A stretch of DNA of 64,000 nucleotides from Bacteroidota bacterium. GTDB taxonomy: Bacteria > Bacteroidota > Bacteroidia > Flavobacteriales > Weeksellaceae. How positions within the stretch are numbered: the stretch's first letter is position 1; every line of letters starts with the position of its first letter. Both the position numbers and the translations under genes were made by a program. Shown in pieces: positions 44,517-54,437 of this stretch. The stretch lies in contig JAEWOD010000031.1 in the NCBI GenBank assembly GCA_023461035.1, forward strand, positions 1 to 64,000, read 5' to 3'. Below the pieces are notes generated by a model, which saw only the letters and a list, made by a program, of their open reading frames with translations, had not been told where the DNA came from and did no database searches.

Positions 44517-46979
44517 ATGCCCAAAAACCTCGTTATAGTAGAATCACCCGCAAAAGCCAAGACCATCCAGAATTATCTCGGTAATGATTTCATGGTCGAA
44601 TCCAGTTATGGACACATCGTGGATTTGCCCAAAAAAGGAATGGGAATCGAAATCGACAATAATTTCAAACCGGTATATGAAGTTTCGGCCGATAAAAAGG
44701 AAGTGGTCAAAAAGTTAAAAGAGCTCACAAAAAAAGCAGAAACCGTTTGGCTGGCATCTGATGAGGATCGGGAAGGAGAAGCCATTTCATGGCATTTGTA
44801 TAACGTTTTGGGGTTGGAAAAAAAGAACACGCACCGGATTGTTTTTAATGAAATTACCAAAAAAGCCATTCAAAAAGCAGTTGAAAATCCAAGACAGATC
44901 GATGAGAACCTCGTGGATGCACAACAAGCCAGAAGAGTGCTGGATCGTTTGGTGGGATTTGAAGTTTCTCCGATTCTTTGGAAAAAAATCAAACCCGGAC
45001 TTTCGGCAGGGCGTGTTCAATCAGTGGCTGTTCGATTGATTGTAGAACGGGAAAAGGAAATTCAGAATTTCAAACCCATATCAAGTTTTAAATTTACGGC
45101 TCAGTTTTTAAACAATGAAAAAAAGTCGTTCAAAGCAATTCTAACCAAAGAATTTAAAAATCTGGAAGAAGCACAAGGCTTTATCAATTCTTGTGTCGAT
45201 GCTGCGTTTACTGTAAAAGATTTACAAAAGAAACCCGCCAAACGTTCTTCTTCCGCACCATTTACTACTTCTACTTTGCAACAGGAAGCCTCGTTGAAAT
45301 TGGGTTATCCGGTTTCCAGAACCATGCGTATCGCACAGCAGTTGTATGAATCGGGGTTGATAACCTATATGCGGACCGATAGCGTGAATTTGTCTCAGGA
45401 TGCGATTCAGGCAGCAGAAAATACAATCTCAAAAGAATTTGGAACGAAATACAGTTCGCCAAAAAATTATACCAATAAAAATAAATCGGCCCAGGAAGCG
45501 CACGAAGCCATTCGTCCTACCAATTTCGAAATGAAATCAGCCGGAGGTGATGATTCCCAAAGAAGACTGTATGATTTGATTTGGAAACGCGCCATTGCAA
45601 GCCAGATGGCAGATGCCGAATTGGAGCGAACGATCATCGATATCGACAATTCTAAAAACAAAGAAATTTTTCAGGCAAAAGGTGAAATCATCATATTTGA
45701 CGGATTTTTGAAAGTATATCAGGATTCGGTTTCAGATGATGATGTGGATGACGACAAATCAATTCTGCCCAATGTAAAAAAAGGAGAAGATCTGCATGCC
45801 GAAGAAATTTTCGGAACGCAAAAATTCACCAAATCACCTCCGAGATATACGGAAGCTTCGTTGGTCAAAAAATTGGAGGAACTGAATATAGGACGACCGT
45901 CGACTTATGCGCCGACGATTTCTACGATTCAAAACCGGGAATATGTAATCGTGGGAAATTTGGATGGAGAACAAAGGAAATTACAAACTTTGTCCTTAAA
46001 AAACGGAAAGATTTCGGAAAAGCCGGAAACGGAAACATTTGGAGCGGACCGTCGAAAATTGATGCCTACGGACATAGGAATCGTGGTAAACGACTTTTTG
46101 GTGGATTATTTCCAGACGATTCTGGATTATGATTTCACGGCTAAAGTGGAAGAAAGTTTTGACGACATCGCCGAAGGGAAAGAAAAATGGACTTCGATGA
46201 TCAATGGTTTTTATGATAAATTCCACAGTAACGTAGAGAAAGTAGAAGAAACAGCGGAGCGTGCGACCGGAGAACGGGAGTTGGGGAAAGATCCAAAATC
46301 GGGAAAAACGGTTTATGCAAAAATCGGACGTTTCGGGCCGATGATCCAAATTGGCGAAGCCGATGATGAGGAAAAACCAAAGTTTGCGAGTTTGTTGAAT
46401 ACCCAGTCCATTCATAATATTTCGCTTGAAGAAGCGCTGAAATTATTTGAGCTTCCACGAAATTTAGGAGAATTTAAAGGAGAAAATATAGAAGCCAACG
46501 TCGGACGTTTCGGGCCTTATGTAAAATTTAAAGATACTTTTGTTTCGATTCCGAAGGGTGAAGACCTGATGGAAATTTCGTTGGAAAGAGCCATAGAATT
46601 AATCGAAGAAAAATTAAAAGCAGATGCGCCGATTGCAACCTACCAAGGTTTGGAAGTTACAAAAGGAAAGGGGCGTTTTGGTCCGTTTATCAAATGGAAT
46701 GACCTTTATATAAATGTCAATAAGAAATATGATTTTGACCATCTTTCTCAATCCGATGTCAATGAATTGATCGAAGATAAATTGAAAAAAGAATCGGAAA
46801 AAGTCGTTCAGAATTGGGAAGCGGAAGGAATCCGGATTGAAAAGGCAAGATGGGGCAGACATAATTTGATCAAGGGAAAAGCCAAAATCGAATTGGCCAA
46901 AGAAGTAGATGTGAAAAAAATGACATTGGCGCAAGCTCAGAAATTATTGGAAGCCAAAAAAACAACTAAGAAAAAATAA
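44517..46979 (+). CDS. topA: DNA topoisomerase I
   Basis: 820 residues. The Toprim domain has IVESPAKAKTIQNYLG and LASDEDREGEAISWH, and the active-site tyrosine is Tyr284 in GLITYMRTDS. The C-terminal third contains Topo_C repeat domains with the pattern GRFGP-x-V/I (at least three), not the CxxC zinc fingers of E. coli, as is usual in Bacteroidota. It relaxes negative supercoils. The stop and the next start overlap (TAATG). Confidence 0.96.
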   Translation: MPKNLVIVESPAKAKTIQNYLGNDFMVESSYGHIVDLPKKGMGIEIDNNFKPVYEVSADKKEVVKKLKELTKKAETVWLASDEDREGEAISWHLYNVLGLEKKNTHRIVFNEITKKAIQKAVENPRQIDENLVDAQQARRVLDRLVGFEVSPILWKKIKPGLSAGRVQSVAVRLIVEREKEIQNFKPISSFKFTAQFLNNEKKSFKAILTKEFKNLEEAQGFINSCVDAAFTVKDLQKKPAKRSSSAPFTTSTLQQEASLKLGYPVSRTMRIAQQLYESGLITYMRTDSVNLSQDAIQAAENTISKEFGTKYSSPKNYTNKNKSAQEAHEAIRPTNFEMKSAGGDDSQRRLYDLIWKRAIASQMADAELERTIIDIDNSKNKEIFQAKGEIIIFDGFLKVYQDSVSDDDVDDDKSILPNVKKGEDLHAEEIFGTQKFTKSPPRYTEASLVKKLEELNIGRPSTYAPTISTIQNREYVIVGNLDGEQRKLQTLSLKNGKISEKPETETFGADRRKLMPTDIGIVVNDFLVDYFQTILDYDFTAKVEESFDDIAEGKEKWTSMINGFYDKFHSNVEKVEETAERATGERELGKDPKSGKTVYAKIGRFGPMIQIGEADDEEKPKFASLLNTQSIHNISLEEALKLFELPRNLGEFKGENIEANVGRFGPYVKFKDTFVSIPKGEDLMEISLERAIELIEEKLKADAPIATYQGLEVTKGKGRFGPFIKWNDLYINVNKKYDFDHLSQSDVNELIEDKLKKESEKVVQNWEAEGIRIEKARWGRHNLIKGKAKIELAKEVDVKKMTLAQAQKLLEAKKTTKKK

Positions 46980-48115
46980 TGGTAAACGAATTTTTAACGC
47001 CTGTTTCGGATGAACTTCAAGAGTTGGCTTCGGAACTGGATATTTTCTCTATCGGACATTCACTGAAATTTGATGCGGATGTTGTTGAAAATTCTTTGGT
47101 CATTTTAGGTGTCAGGGAAACCAGAGGCGGAATGGAAAGTTTTAATTCGGAATTGGAATTTAAGTCAGTTCGTCAATCATTTTACCAATTAAAAAAGGGA
47201 AACTGGCAACTTCCCATGTATGATTTAGGAGATTTGCATGCGGGTGCCACCAGAGAAGACACGCAATTTGCCTTTTTAAAAATCCAGGAGGAATTATTAA
47301 AAAAGAATTGTATCCTGGTCATATTGGGCGGCTCCTCACATTTGGCTTATACCCAATTCAGGGCATTTGATAATTTGAAACATGCCGTAAACTTAAGCTG
47401 CGTGGACAACCGGTTTCGTTTGGGAAATGACGGAGAGGAATTACATGGGCAAAATTATTTGAGCAAAATCATAACGGAAGAACCTCATACACTTTTTGAA
47501 TACCATCATTTGGGTTATCAAACGTATTTTGTTGCCCAAGAAGAATTGGATTTGATGGAACATCTGAATTTTGATGTAAAACGATTGGGGAAATTGACTG
47601 AAAATATAAAGGAAGCCGAGCCGGAATTGAGGAATTCGGATATGGTAATCATGAATCTGGAAGCCATTCAATGTTCAGATTTTCGTTCTACGGAAGAATT
47701 ATCGCCCAATGGGTTTAGTTCCAGAGAAATATGTTCGATAGCAAGATATGCAGGGATAAACAATAAAGTACAGTCTTTTGGCGTTTATAATTTCAAAGCG
47801 AAAAACATCCCGTCAGACGAATTGTTGTTGGCGGAAATTCTTTGGTATTTTGTTGAGGGAAAAAATCATGTGCCGGAGAAATTAAATTTTGAAAAAGGGG
47901 AATCATTTGAAACCTTTTTTGTTCAGATTCCGGAACAGGATTTGGTTTTTTATAGGGATACAAAAGCAGATCAATGGTGGATGGAGTTGGGAGAAATGAA
48001 TGAATCAGAGCCATTAGGAAAACATATAATCCCTTGTTCACTAAAAGATTATGAAGATTCGCTTAAAGGGAAAGTACCTGACAGATGGTGGAAATCCTTT
48101 AAAAAATTGTATTAA
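46979..48115 (+). CDS. ureohydrolase-fold protein lacking metal ligands
   Basis: 378 residues, usually labelled formimidoylglutamase. The fold is recognisable: GDLHAGATRED, ILGGSSHLAYTQF, and NGFSSREICSIARYAG near 255. The two manganese motifs of the family are not conserved. The DAHxD motif reads VDNRFR and the SxDxDxxDP motif reads NLEAIQCSD. Most metal ligands are therefore gone and catalysis is doubtful. It is translationally linked to topA (TAATG) and lies upstream of gldK; a structural or regulatory role is possible. Confidence 0.8.
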   Translation: MVNEFLTPVSDELQELASELDIFSIGHSLKFDADVVENSLVILGVRETRGGMESFNSELEFKSVRQSFYQLKKGNWQLPMYDLGDLHAGATREDTQFAFLKIQEELLKKNCILVILGGSSHLAYTQFRAFDNLKHAVNLSCVDNRFRLGNDGEELHGQNYLSKIITEEPHTLFEYHHLGYQTYFVAQEELDLMEHLNFDVKRLGKLTENIKEAEPELRNSDMVIMNLEAIQCSDFRSTEELSPNGFSSREICSIARYAGINNKVQSFGVYNFKAKNIPSDELLLAEILWYFVEGKNHVPEKLNFEKGESFETFFVQIPEQDLVFYRDTKADQWWMELGEMNESEPLGKHIIPCSLKDYEDSLKGKVPDRWWKSFKKLY

Positions 48116-48213
48116 AAACAATAAAATAAACAATTGCTCGTTTAGCTTATTGCCGAACGAAATAATATTTTGGAGAATCGTAAAATTATAATAGATTTAC
48201 ACGCTTAAAAAAA

Positions 48214-49668
48214 ATGAGGATGAATAAAGCATTGGTAGCAGTTATCATTTTATCCTTTTCACTTTCTTCTTGTAACATGTTGAAAAAGGGAAGAAACGGA
48301 GGAAAGGATGATGGTCAAATCGTAGGAACTAAATCGTCATCTTGGACGCCGCAACGCCCCAAAGGGATGGTGCCGATTCCAAGCGGTTCGTTTGTTTTGG
48401 GACAAACAGACTACGACTTTACATTTGACAATTATGCACCGGTTCGTACGGTGTCGGTTTCCGGATTCTATATGGATGATACAGAAACGACAAACTCTGA
48501 ATACCGCGTATTTGTTGATTATGTGCGTGATTCTATCGCACGAACCATGTTAGCTGAAAAAGCAGCTGAGCTTGGTTTTGATCCGACCAACGGAGGGTCT
48601 GCTGACGCTACCGGTATTGCCGCATTCCGTTATGTTTCAGGTGGAGAGGACGGAGAGTCCACACCCTGGGATGAATATGTAGCATCAAAATCAACAGGCC
48701 GTGATGGGGATCTACCAATCGACCAGAGAAAATTAAACTGGAATCAGGAATTATTTTGGGATAAATATGAATATCCTGACATTGATTATGCAGAAGCTAT
48801 CGATGCGCTTTATTATCCGCCGGAAGAAAGATTCAACAATGAAAGATTGGTCGATGTACGTAAACTGCAATTCAAATATGTTTGGGTAGACCAAGAAGGC
48901 GCAGCTAAAGAAGGAAAAGATGGAGAATCTTTCCGTATTGATTTCCGTCATGAAGAAGAAATCAATGTTTATCCTGATACCACTGTTTGGGTACGCGACT
49001 TTAATTATTCTCACAATGACCCAATGCACGAAAACTATTTCTGGCACGAAGCTTATTCCGACTATCCGGTAGTAGGGGTAACTTGGGATCAGGCAATGGG
49101 ATATTGTGCCTTCAAAACAAAAAAACACAATGATTTCCTTTCTACAAAAAAGAAAAAGAGAGGATCTTCCAGTAAAGTAATTGACTATCGTTTACCTTCT
49201 GAAATCGAATGGGAATATGCAGCCAGAGGTGGTTTACAAGATGCTCCATATCCTTGGGGAGGACCTTATCTGACTGATGACAGAGGGTGCTATTTGGCAA
49301 ACTTTAAACCCAAAAGAGGTGATTATATAGAAGATCAGGGAAAAGGTTATATGTACACAGGGCCGGTAAAAACTTTTCATGCTAACGGATACGGACTATA
49401 TGATATGGCCGGAAATGTGGCGGAATGGACCAGCTCGGCTTATGACAAAGCTTTCTATCAAATGACCTCCACTTTAAATCCTACCATGTCTCGCGACCGT
49501 AGCGAAAACAAAACCATACGGGGAGGTTCATGGAAAGACATAGGATACTTATTGATGGTAAGCGCACGTGATTGGGAACATTCAGATTCAGCACGCAGCT
49601 ACATCGGATTCAGAACGGTTCAATCATTCCCTGAAGGTTCAAAAATCAAATTCAAAAAGAAAAGATAA
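48214..49668 (+). CDS. gldK: gliding motility / T9SS lipoprotein GldK
   Basis: 484 residues. A lipoprotein signal ends in SLSSC. The mature part has the formylglycine-generating-enzyme-like fold (MVPIPSGSFVLGQ, ETTNSEYRVFVDYV, YRLPSEIEWEYAARGG, GLYDMAGNVAEWTSSAY, RGGSWKD, IGFRTV). GldK forms, with GldN, a large ring beneath the outer membrane that is part of the T9SS core. Met3 (48220) is an equally good start. Confidence 0.96.
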   Translation: MRMNKALVAVIILSFSLSSCNMLKKGRNGGKDDGQIVGTKSSSWTPQRPKGMVPIPSGSFVLGQTDYDFTFDNYAPVRTVSVSGFYMDDTETTNSEYRVFVDYVRDSIARTMLAEKAAELGFDPTNGGSADATGIAAFRYVSGGEDGESTPWDEYVASKSTGRDGDLPIDQRKLNWNQELFWDKYEYPDIDYAEAIDALYYPPEERFNNERLVDVRKLQFKYVWVDQEGAAKEGKDGESFRIDFRHEEEINVYPDTTVWVRDFNYSHNDPMHENYFWHEAYSDYPVVGVTWDQAMGYCAFKTKKHNDFLSTKKKKRGSSSKVIDYRLPSEIEWEYAARGGLQDAPYPWGGPYLTDDRGCYLANFKPKRGDYIEDQGKGYMYTGPVKTFHANGYGLYDMAGNVAEWTSSAYDKAFYQMTSTLNPTMSRDRSENKTIRGGSWKDIGYLLMVSARDWEHSDSARSYIGFRTVQSFPEGSKIKFKKKR

Positions 49669-49733
49669 AAAGTTAAAAACAATAAAATCAAAACAATTTT
49701 TCACTATTAATTAACACAAATTCATTTTAAATT

Positions 49734-50408
49734 ATGGCAGTAAAAGCGAGTAAAAAAGATGTGAACTTAAACTTCTTTTATAGTATTGGGGCGGCAATTG
49801 TGATTTTGGGAGCTCTTTGTAAAATCAACCACTATTCATTTTGGATAATTGATGGTTCCGCTATATTAGCATTTGGTATGTTGATGGAGGTAATCGTATT
49901 CATCGTATTTGCTTTAGACAAACCAAAAGGGGAATACGAGTGGGAAAAAGCCTATCCTGAATTATCAGACGGAACACCCGTAGCTAAAAAAGCACAAAAA
50001 ATCGTAGAAGAGTCAGACAATATGTCTCTTTCTCAAAAATTAGATAAAATGTTGGGTGAAGCAAAATTGGATGTTTCCTTGATGGAGAGATTGCGTTCCG
50101 GAATTGAGAACTTCGGATCTGCAGTTAACGAAATCAACAAAACAACCAGTGCTGCTGCTGCAACACAACAATACGGTGACCAATTGGCATTGGCTGCAAA
50201 CCACATGGAGTCCTTAAACGCTCTTTATCAGGTTCAATTGGAAAACGGTCAAAAACAAGTAGATTTAAATCAGAAATTTATTGCGGAGATGGAAGCATCA
50301 GCAGGTGGTTCTCAAAAATTCCAGCAAGAATTGGAATCCTTGACACAAAGCATCAACAGCTTGAACAGAGTTTATGGTGGAATGTTGTCCGCAATGAAAG
50401 GAAGTTAA
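49734..50408 (+). CDS. gldL: T9SS motor protein GldL
   Basis: 224 residues. Two membrane helices (about 15-65, FYSIGAAIVILGALCKIN and ILAFGMLMEVIVFIVFAL) are followed by a cytoplasmic helical tail. A conserved Glu (MEVIVF) in the second helix is the residue associated with proton flow in GldL. Together with GldM it forms the proton-driven motor that powers T9SS secretion and gliding. Confidence 0.95.
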   Translation: MAVKASKKDVNLNFFYSIGAAIVILGALCKINHYSFWIIDGSAILAFGMLMEVIVFIVFALDKPKGEYEWEKAYPELSDGTPVAKKAQKIVEESDNMSLSQKLDKMLGEAKLDVSLMERLRSGIENFGSAVNEINKTTSAAAATQQYGDQLALAANHMESLNALYQVQLENGQKQVDLNQKFIAEMEASAGGSQKFQQELESLTQSINSLNRVYGGMLSAMKGS

Positions 50409-50472
50409 TCACAGTTTTTTGTATTAACTAAAAATTTAAATTAATGTTTAACAATCTACTTATTATATAAAA

Positions 50473-52014
50473 ATGGCAGGTAAACAGACACCACGTCAGA
50501 AGATGATTAACCTGATGTACCTTGTGTTCATCGCAATGATGGCTATGCAGGTCGACCGTCAGGTACTAAGATCTTTTGAAGGGATAACGGTTACTTTGGA
50601 TGATTCATCTAAATTAACAGCAGATAACAACAATACTTTTTACGAGCAAATCGTAAACAAAGCGAAAGAAGATCCTGATTATGCAGCGATTCAAGATAAA
50701 GCGAATCAAGTAAAATCAGAATCCAATAAAGTTTTTGATGTGATTGAAGGCATCAAAAAAACAATTATGGATGAGCAAGAATATAAATTACCGGAATGGG
50801 GTGCAGGAGATGAAGTGGAAACCAACTACAATTCCTTGCAGAACGTTGACGTAATTACCAAACTTTTGTTCGCAAAACAAGATACACCAACTCCAAAAGG
50901 TGCGGAATTGAAAAAAGCGATTGATGATTTTAAAACGTTCATGACAACTGCTTATACTGGTTCTCCAAAAGACAAAGAGAGAATCGAGCATATTTTTGAT
51001 ACGTCTGATCGCGGAAATAAATCCTGGTTAAATTCACAATTCTATGACCAACCGATGGTTGCAGGTTTAGCGAATTTGACTAAAATCCAATCCGACATCC
51101 GTACGGAAGAAGGTAACTTGGTGAGAACTTTGTTAGCAAACAAACTTCAGGACGAAATCGAATTGAAAGCTTTCCAACCTATCGTAATGGTTCCACCATT
51201 TGTTAGAGTAGGTGAAGTAATTGAAGGGAAAATTGCTTTTGGAGCATTTGACAATACACTACAAGGTTCCGTGTCTGTAAATGGAGCTTCTGTAGCATTG
51301 AAAGATGGTGTAGCACAGTTCAATCTTGACGCAGGTTCACCAGGGAAAAGAACGGTTTCAGGTACTATGACTTATAAAGGTCCGGACGGAAAAGATGTTT
51401 CAATCCCTTATTCTCAGGAATATGAAGTTGTAGCTGAAACATTGCAAAAGTTACCTGAAGGAGCTGTCATCTCAGCCGATAAGATGAACGTAGTTTATCG
51501 TTATTTGGACAACCCGATTTCAGCAACTGTAAACGGTGCTGACGGACCAGTAAGCTTGTCTGCTTCTATGGGTGGATTAAGCGGAGGAAACGGAAAATGG
51601 AGTTTCAAACCTTCTGCAGGAAGTGGAACTGTTACATTCACAGCTTCTGCTAAAACTTCTACCGGTAAAACGGTTTCGGGTAAGAAAGAATTCCGTATCA
51701 AACCGGTTCCACCGGCACGTGGGGTGATTTTAGGAAAAACACATATTACCGTTCCTGCAAATGGTATTTCAGCACAAACTGTACGTGTAGACTGGCCTGA
51801 CTTCTTGTTTGACATGACTGCAACCGTGACTTCCTTTAAAGTGAAAGTACCGGGACAACCAACAGCTTCCGTAAACGGAACAAGCATGGGTGGAGCAGCA
51901 GGTGCACTTGGAAAAGCCAAAAAAGGAGATGCCGTATTTGTGTTTGATATCAAGTATAAGAGCTCAACAGGAATTACGGGTGAAGCATCACCAATTACAA
52001 TTGAAGTAAGATAA
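50473..52014 (+). CDS. gldM: T9SS motor protein GldM
   Basis: 513 residues. One N-terminal helix spans the membrane (MINLMYLVFIAMMAMQV) and includes the Arg/Gln start AGKQTPRQK. The long periplasmic part has four domains that reach GldK/GldN (PFVRVGEVIEGKIAFGAF and the C-terminal PASVNGTSMGGAAG, as in the family). It is followed by gldN after 19 nt. Confidence 0.96.
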   Translation: MAGKQTPRQKMINLMYLVFIAMMAMQVDRQVLRSFEGITVTLDDSSKLTADNNNTFYEQIVNKAKEDPDYAAIQDKANQVKSESNKVFDVIEGIKKTIMDEQEYKLPEWGAGDEVETNYNSLQNVDVITKLLFAKQDTPTPKGAELKKAIDDFKTFMTTAYTGSPKDKERIEHIFDTSDRGNKSWLNSQFYDQPMVAGLANLTKIQSDIRTEEGNLVRTLLANKLQDEIELKAFQPIVMVPPFVRVGEVIEGKIAFGAFDNTLQGSVSVNGASVALKDGVAQFNLDAGSPGKRTVSGTMTYKGPDGKDVSIPYSQEYEVVAETLQKLPEGAVISADKMNVVYRYLDNPISATVNGADGPVSLSASMGGLSGGNGKWSFKPSAGSGTVTFTASAKTSTGKTVSGKKEFRIKPVPPARGVILGKTHITVPANGISAQTVRVDWPDFLFDMTATVTSFKVKVPGQPTASVNGTSMGGAAGALGKAKKGDAVFVFDIKYKSSTGITGEASPITIEVR

Positions 52015-52033
52015 TTAAATAAATATTTTCATC

Positions 52034-52936
52034 ATGAAATGTCTTTTTTTCGGAATAATGAGTATGGTAACGACACTGGGTTTTGCTCAGAACGTTTTGA
52101 ACTCGATGTCTCCTGACGAACTCAGAGAACAGAGAGCTAATAAAACGAAAGTTACCGAAGCAGGAGATACCGTCAGTACGGTCGCCGAACCTTTGGCGTA
52201 CGGATATATAGAAGACAAAGACATCATTTGGTCAAAAGTGGTATGGGAGGTAATCGACTTGAACGAACGTTTAAATCAACCTTACTACCGCGCATCTGAT
52301 GGTTTGTTAACCGAATCCGCATCTTTATTTGATGCCTTAGTGGACGGAGTAGAATCCGGAAAAATCCAACAGGTTTATGATGATGAATATTTTGTCAATA
52401 AAATGACCTATCAGCAAATCGTAGATCGTACCAATCGTATCGATACCCAAGATTACTATTACGAAATGATAGATGCAGGTGAAGAACCGGATCCTGCTGC
52501 AATCTTTAAATTCGAAATGGATTCGCAAGATATCGAAATGGTAAAGATCAAAGGTATGTGGTATATAGACCGTCGTTTAGGTGAAATGAAATACCGTCTT
52601 TTGGGATTGTGTATCATGGGTCCTGACGCGCAAACCATCGGTACTGAATTTGATGATGGAGTTTTCGTGGAAATGTTCTGGATATGGTATCCGGATGCAC
52701 GTGAAGTACTGAACAACTACACGGTGTTTAACCCAAATAACTCTTCATCCAGTATCACGTTTGACGATATACTCAATGCAAGACGATTCTCGTCAGTCAT
52801 TTACAAAGCACAAACCATGTACGGTATCACACCGATTGAAGACTATATTCCCAAAAATTCAAAAGGCCAGCTTGAAGAAAGTGACCGGATCCGGGAAAGT
52901 ATTCTACAGTCCGAAGCCGATATGTGGAGTTATTAA
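52034..52936 (+). CDS. gldN: T9SS protein GldN
   Basis: 300 residues with a signal peptide (to FAQN). It shows the family features YGYIEDKDIIWSKVVWEVIDLNER, DSQDIEMVKIKGMWYIDRRLGEM, LLGLCIMGPDAQT and MFWIWYPDAREVLNNYTVFN. GldN joins GldK in the periplasmic ring complex. It closes the gldKLMN operon; a terminator follows. Confidence 0.96.
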   Translation: MKCLFFGIMSMVTTLGFAQNVLNSMSPDELREQRANKTKVTEAGDTVSTVAEPLAYGYIEDKDIIWSKVVWEVIDLNERLNQPYYRASDGLLTESASLFDALVDGVESGKIQQVYDDEYFVNKMTYQQIVDRTNRIDTQDYYYEMIDAGEEPDPAAIFKFEMDSQDIEMVKIKGMWYIDRRLGEMKYRLLGLCIMGPDAQTIGTEFDDGVFVEMFWIWYPDAREVLNNYTVFNPNNSSSSITFDDILNARRFSSVIYKAQTMYGITPIEDYIPKNSKGQLEESDRIRESILQSEADMWSY

Positions 52937-52959
52937 GATTCAATTAGAATTCTATACAA

Positions 52960-52985
52960 AATCCGTCAGTTTTAACTGGCGGATT
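52960..52985 (+). terminator. terminator of gldKLMN
   Basis: AATCCGTCAGTT (52960-52971) pairs with AACTGGCGGATT (52974-52985), with one G-U wobble and a tight loop, followed by TTTTT. Confidence 0.75.
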
Positions 52986-52990
52986 TTTTT

Positions 52991-53013
52991 GTGGCTTCGA
53001 GAGCCTCAGCCAC
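52991..53013 (-). repeat. covarying hairpin repeat, copy 1 (reverse orientation)
   Basis: GTGGCT-TCGAGAGCCTC-AGCCAC. Read on the minus strand the centre is GAGGCTCTCGA, as in copies 2 and 3, with a 6-bp stem of a different sequence. Confidence 0.65.
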
Positions 53014-53042
53014 CATCAGTTTCTAAGTGCCAACTTTAATTC

Positions 53043-53067
53043 GTTCCCTGAGGTTCTTGAAGGGAAC
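53043..53067 (+). repeat. covarying hairpin repeat, copy 2
   Basis: GTTCCCT-GAGGTTCTTGA-AGGGAAC: a 7-bp stem around the conserved 11-nt centre. It lies 30 nt from copy 1 in the opposite orientation. Confidence 0.65.
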
Positions 53068-53129
53068 TTTAACATTCTTTTTTATCAACAACGACTTGGT
53101 TTGACATCCTGAATTCGTAATTTTAAAAT

Positions 53130-54206
53130 ATGAATTCCAAAGCAACAAAAGGACAGGGAGCCGTTCAGAATGTGCACAATCATTTTGAACGAAACCTTTA
53201 TGAAAAAACATTTTATGAAGATGCCTACCTATCGGAAGACGGAGAGCCGGAAGAGTCCGTGGTAAAAACCGAATACCTCGAAGTCTTTCCCAAAACCATC
53301 ATGAACGATGTCCGTCGAAAAGGAATGCCGCTTGAATTTTCAATGAATCCTTATCAGGGATGTGAGCATGGTTGTGCTTATTGCTACGCCCGTCCGACGC
53401 ACGAATATTGGGGTTACAGCGCAGGAGTGGATTTTGAGCGGAAGATAATGGTTAAAAGAAATGCGCCGGATCTGTTAGAAAAATTATTTCAAAAGAAAAA
53501 TTACCAACCGCATACTTTTATGCTTTCTGGTAATACCGATTGTTACCAGCCCATCGAGCGGAAATTGGAAATTACAAAAAATATTTTGCAGATTTGTCTG
53601 GATTATAAACACCCTGTCGGTATCATCACCAAAAATGCGCTTATTTTACGGGATTTGGATATTCTGAAACAATTGGCAGAATTGAATTTAGTAAACGTAG
53701 CCATCAGCATCCCGACCATCAATGAAAATCTGCGGAAGAAACTGGAACCGAGAACTTCTACGATTGCCAATAAACTTGGTACAATCGAAGTTTTGTCTCA
53801 AAACAAAATTCCGGTCATGGCGATGGTAGCACCGATCATTCCGGGATTGAACAGCGATGAAATCCTAAAGGTTTTGAAAAAAGTTTCGGAATTGGGAGCG
53901 GTAGATTTCGGATATACATTGGTTCGACTAAACGATACGGTGGAACCGGTTTTCACCGAATGGCTGGAACAGCATTTTCCTGACCGTAAAGAAAAAATTC
54001 TCAATCAGATTCGCTCAATCCATAGCGGAAAACTAAATGAGCGTTTGGCCATCAAAAGATATGTAGGCAAAGGAAACATTGCCGATATGATTCATCAATC
54101 TTTCAGAATCGGGCGACAAAAATATTTTAAAGACAAGCCCAAACGTGAGCCGCTCACGACCAAATTATTTATTGGAAAACAAAGCGCACAGCTTTCTTTG
54201 TTTTAA
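53130..54206 (+). CDS. PA0069-type radical SAM protein
   Basis: 358 residues. The radical SAM cluster motif is CEHGCAYCYARPTHEYWG (near 72). Later conserved parts include HTFMLSGNTDCYQPIERKLEIT and VGIITKNALILRDLDIL. It resembles PA0069/spore-photoproduct-lyase relatives whose reaction is unknown. It is a single gene. Confidence 0.88.
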   Translation: MNSKATKGQGAVQNVHNHFERNLYEKTFYEDAYLSEDGEPEESVVKTEYLEVFPKTIMNDVRRKGMPLEFSMNPYQGCEHGCAYCYARPTHEYWGYSAGVDFERKIMVKRNAPDLLEKLFQKKNYQPHTFMLSGNTDCYQPIERKLEITKNILQICLDYKHPVGIITKNALILRDLDILKQLAELNLVNVAISIPTINENLRKKLEPRTSTIANKLGTIEVLSQNKIPVMAMVAPIIPGLNSDEILKVLKKVSELGAVDFGYTLVRLNDTVEPVFTEWLEQHFPDRKEKILNQIRSIHSGKLNERLAIKRYVGKGNIADMIHQSFRIGRQKYFKDKPKREPLTTKLFIGKQSAQLSLF

Positions 54207-54272
54207 TTTTAACGTCAATATTGTTTAAAAATAAAAATTAAATTAGTGACAATCAGTTGTTAAAAATAAATA

Positions 54273-54357
54273 TCTTAGTGTGCTTTTGTGTTCTCTTTGT
54301 GCACCTTGTGGTTATTTTTTACCACAAAGTTCTCAAAGTAGGCACAAAGTTCACAAT
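54273..54357. repeat. interrupted inverted repeat CTTTGTG...CACAAAG
   Basis: CTTTGTG...TTGTGGT-(8-nt loop)-ACCACAA...CACAAAG forms an interrupted hairpin in the 230-nt gap. Short units such as CTTTTGTG and CACAAAGTTCACAA recur. Such CTTTGTG-rich repeats are dispersed in flavobacterial genomes. The rest of the gap shows nothing else. Confidence 0.55.
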
Positions 54358-54437
54358 CATTATCTAATGAAATATAACAAACTCAATATGAATTTATTAC
54401 ATTCATCGTTGTCCTTTATTCACGTTAATTTTACCAA

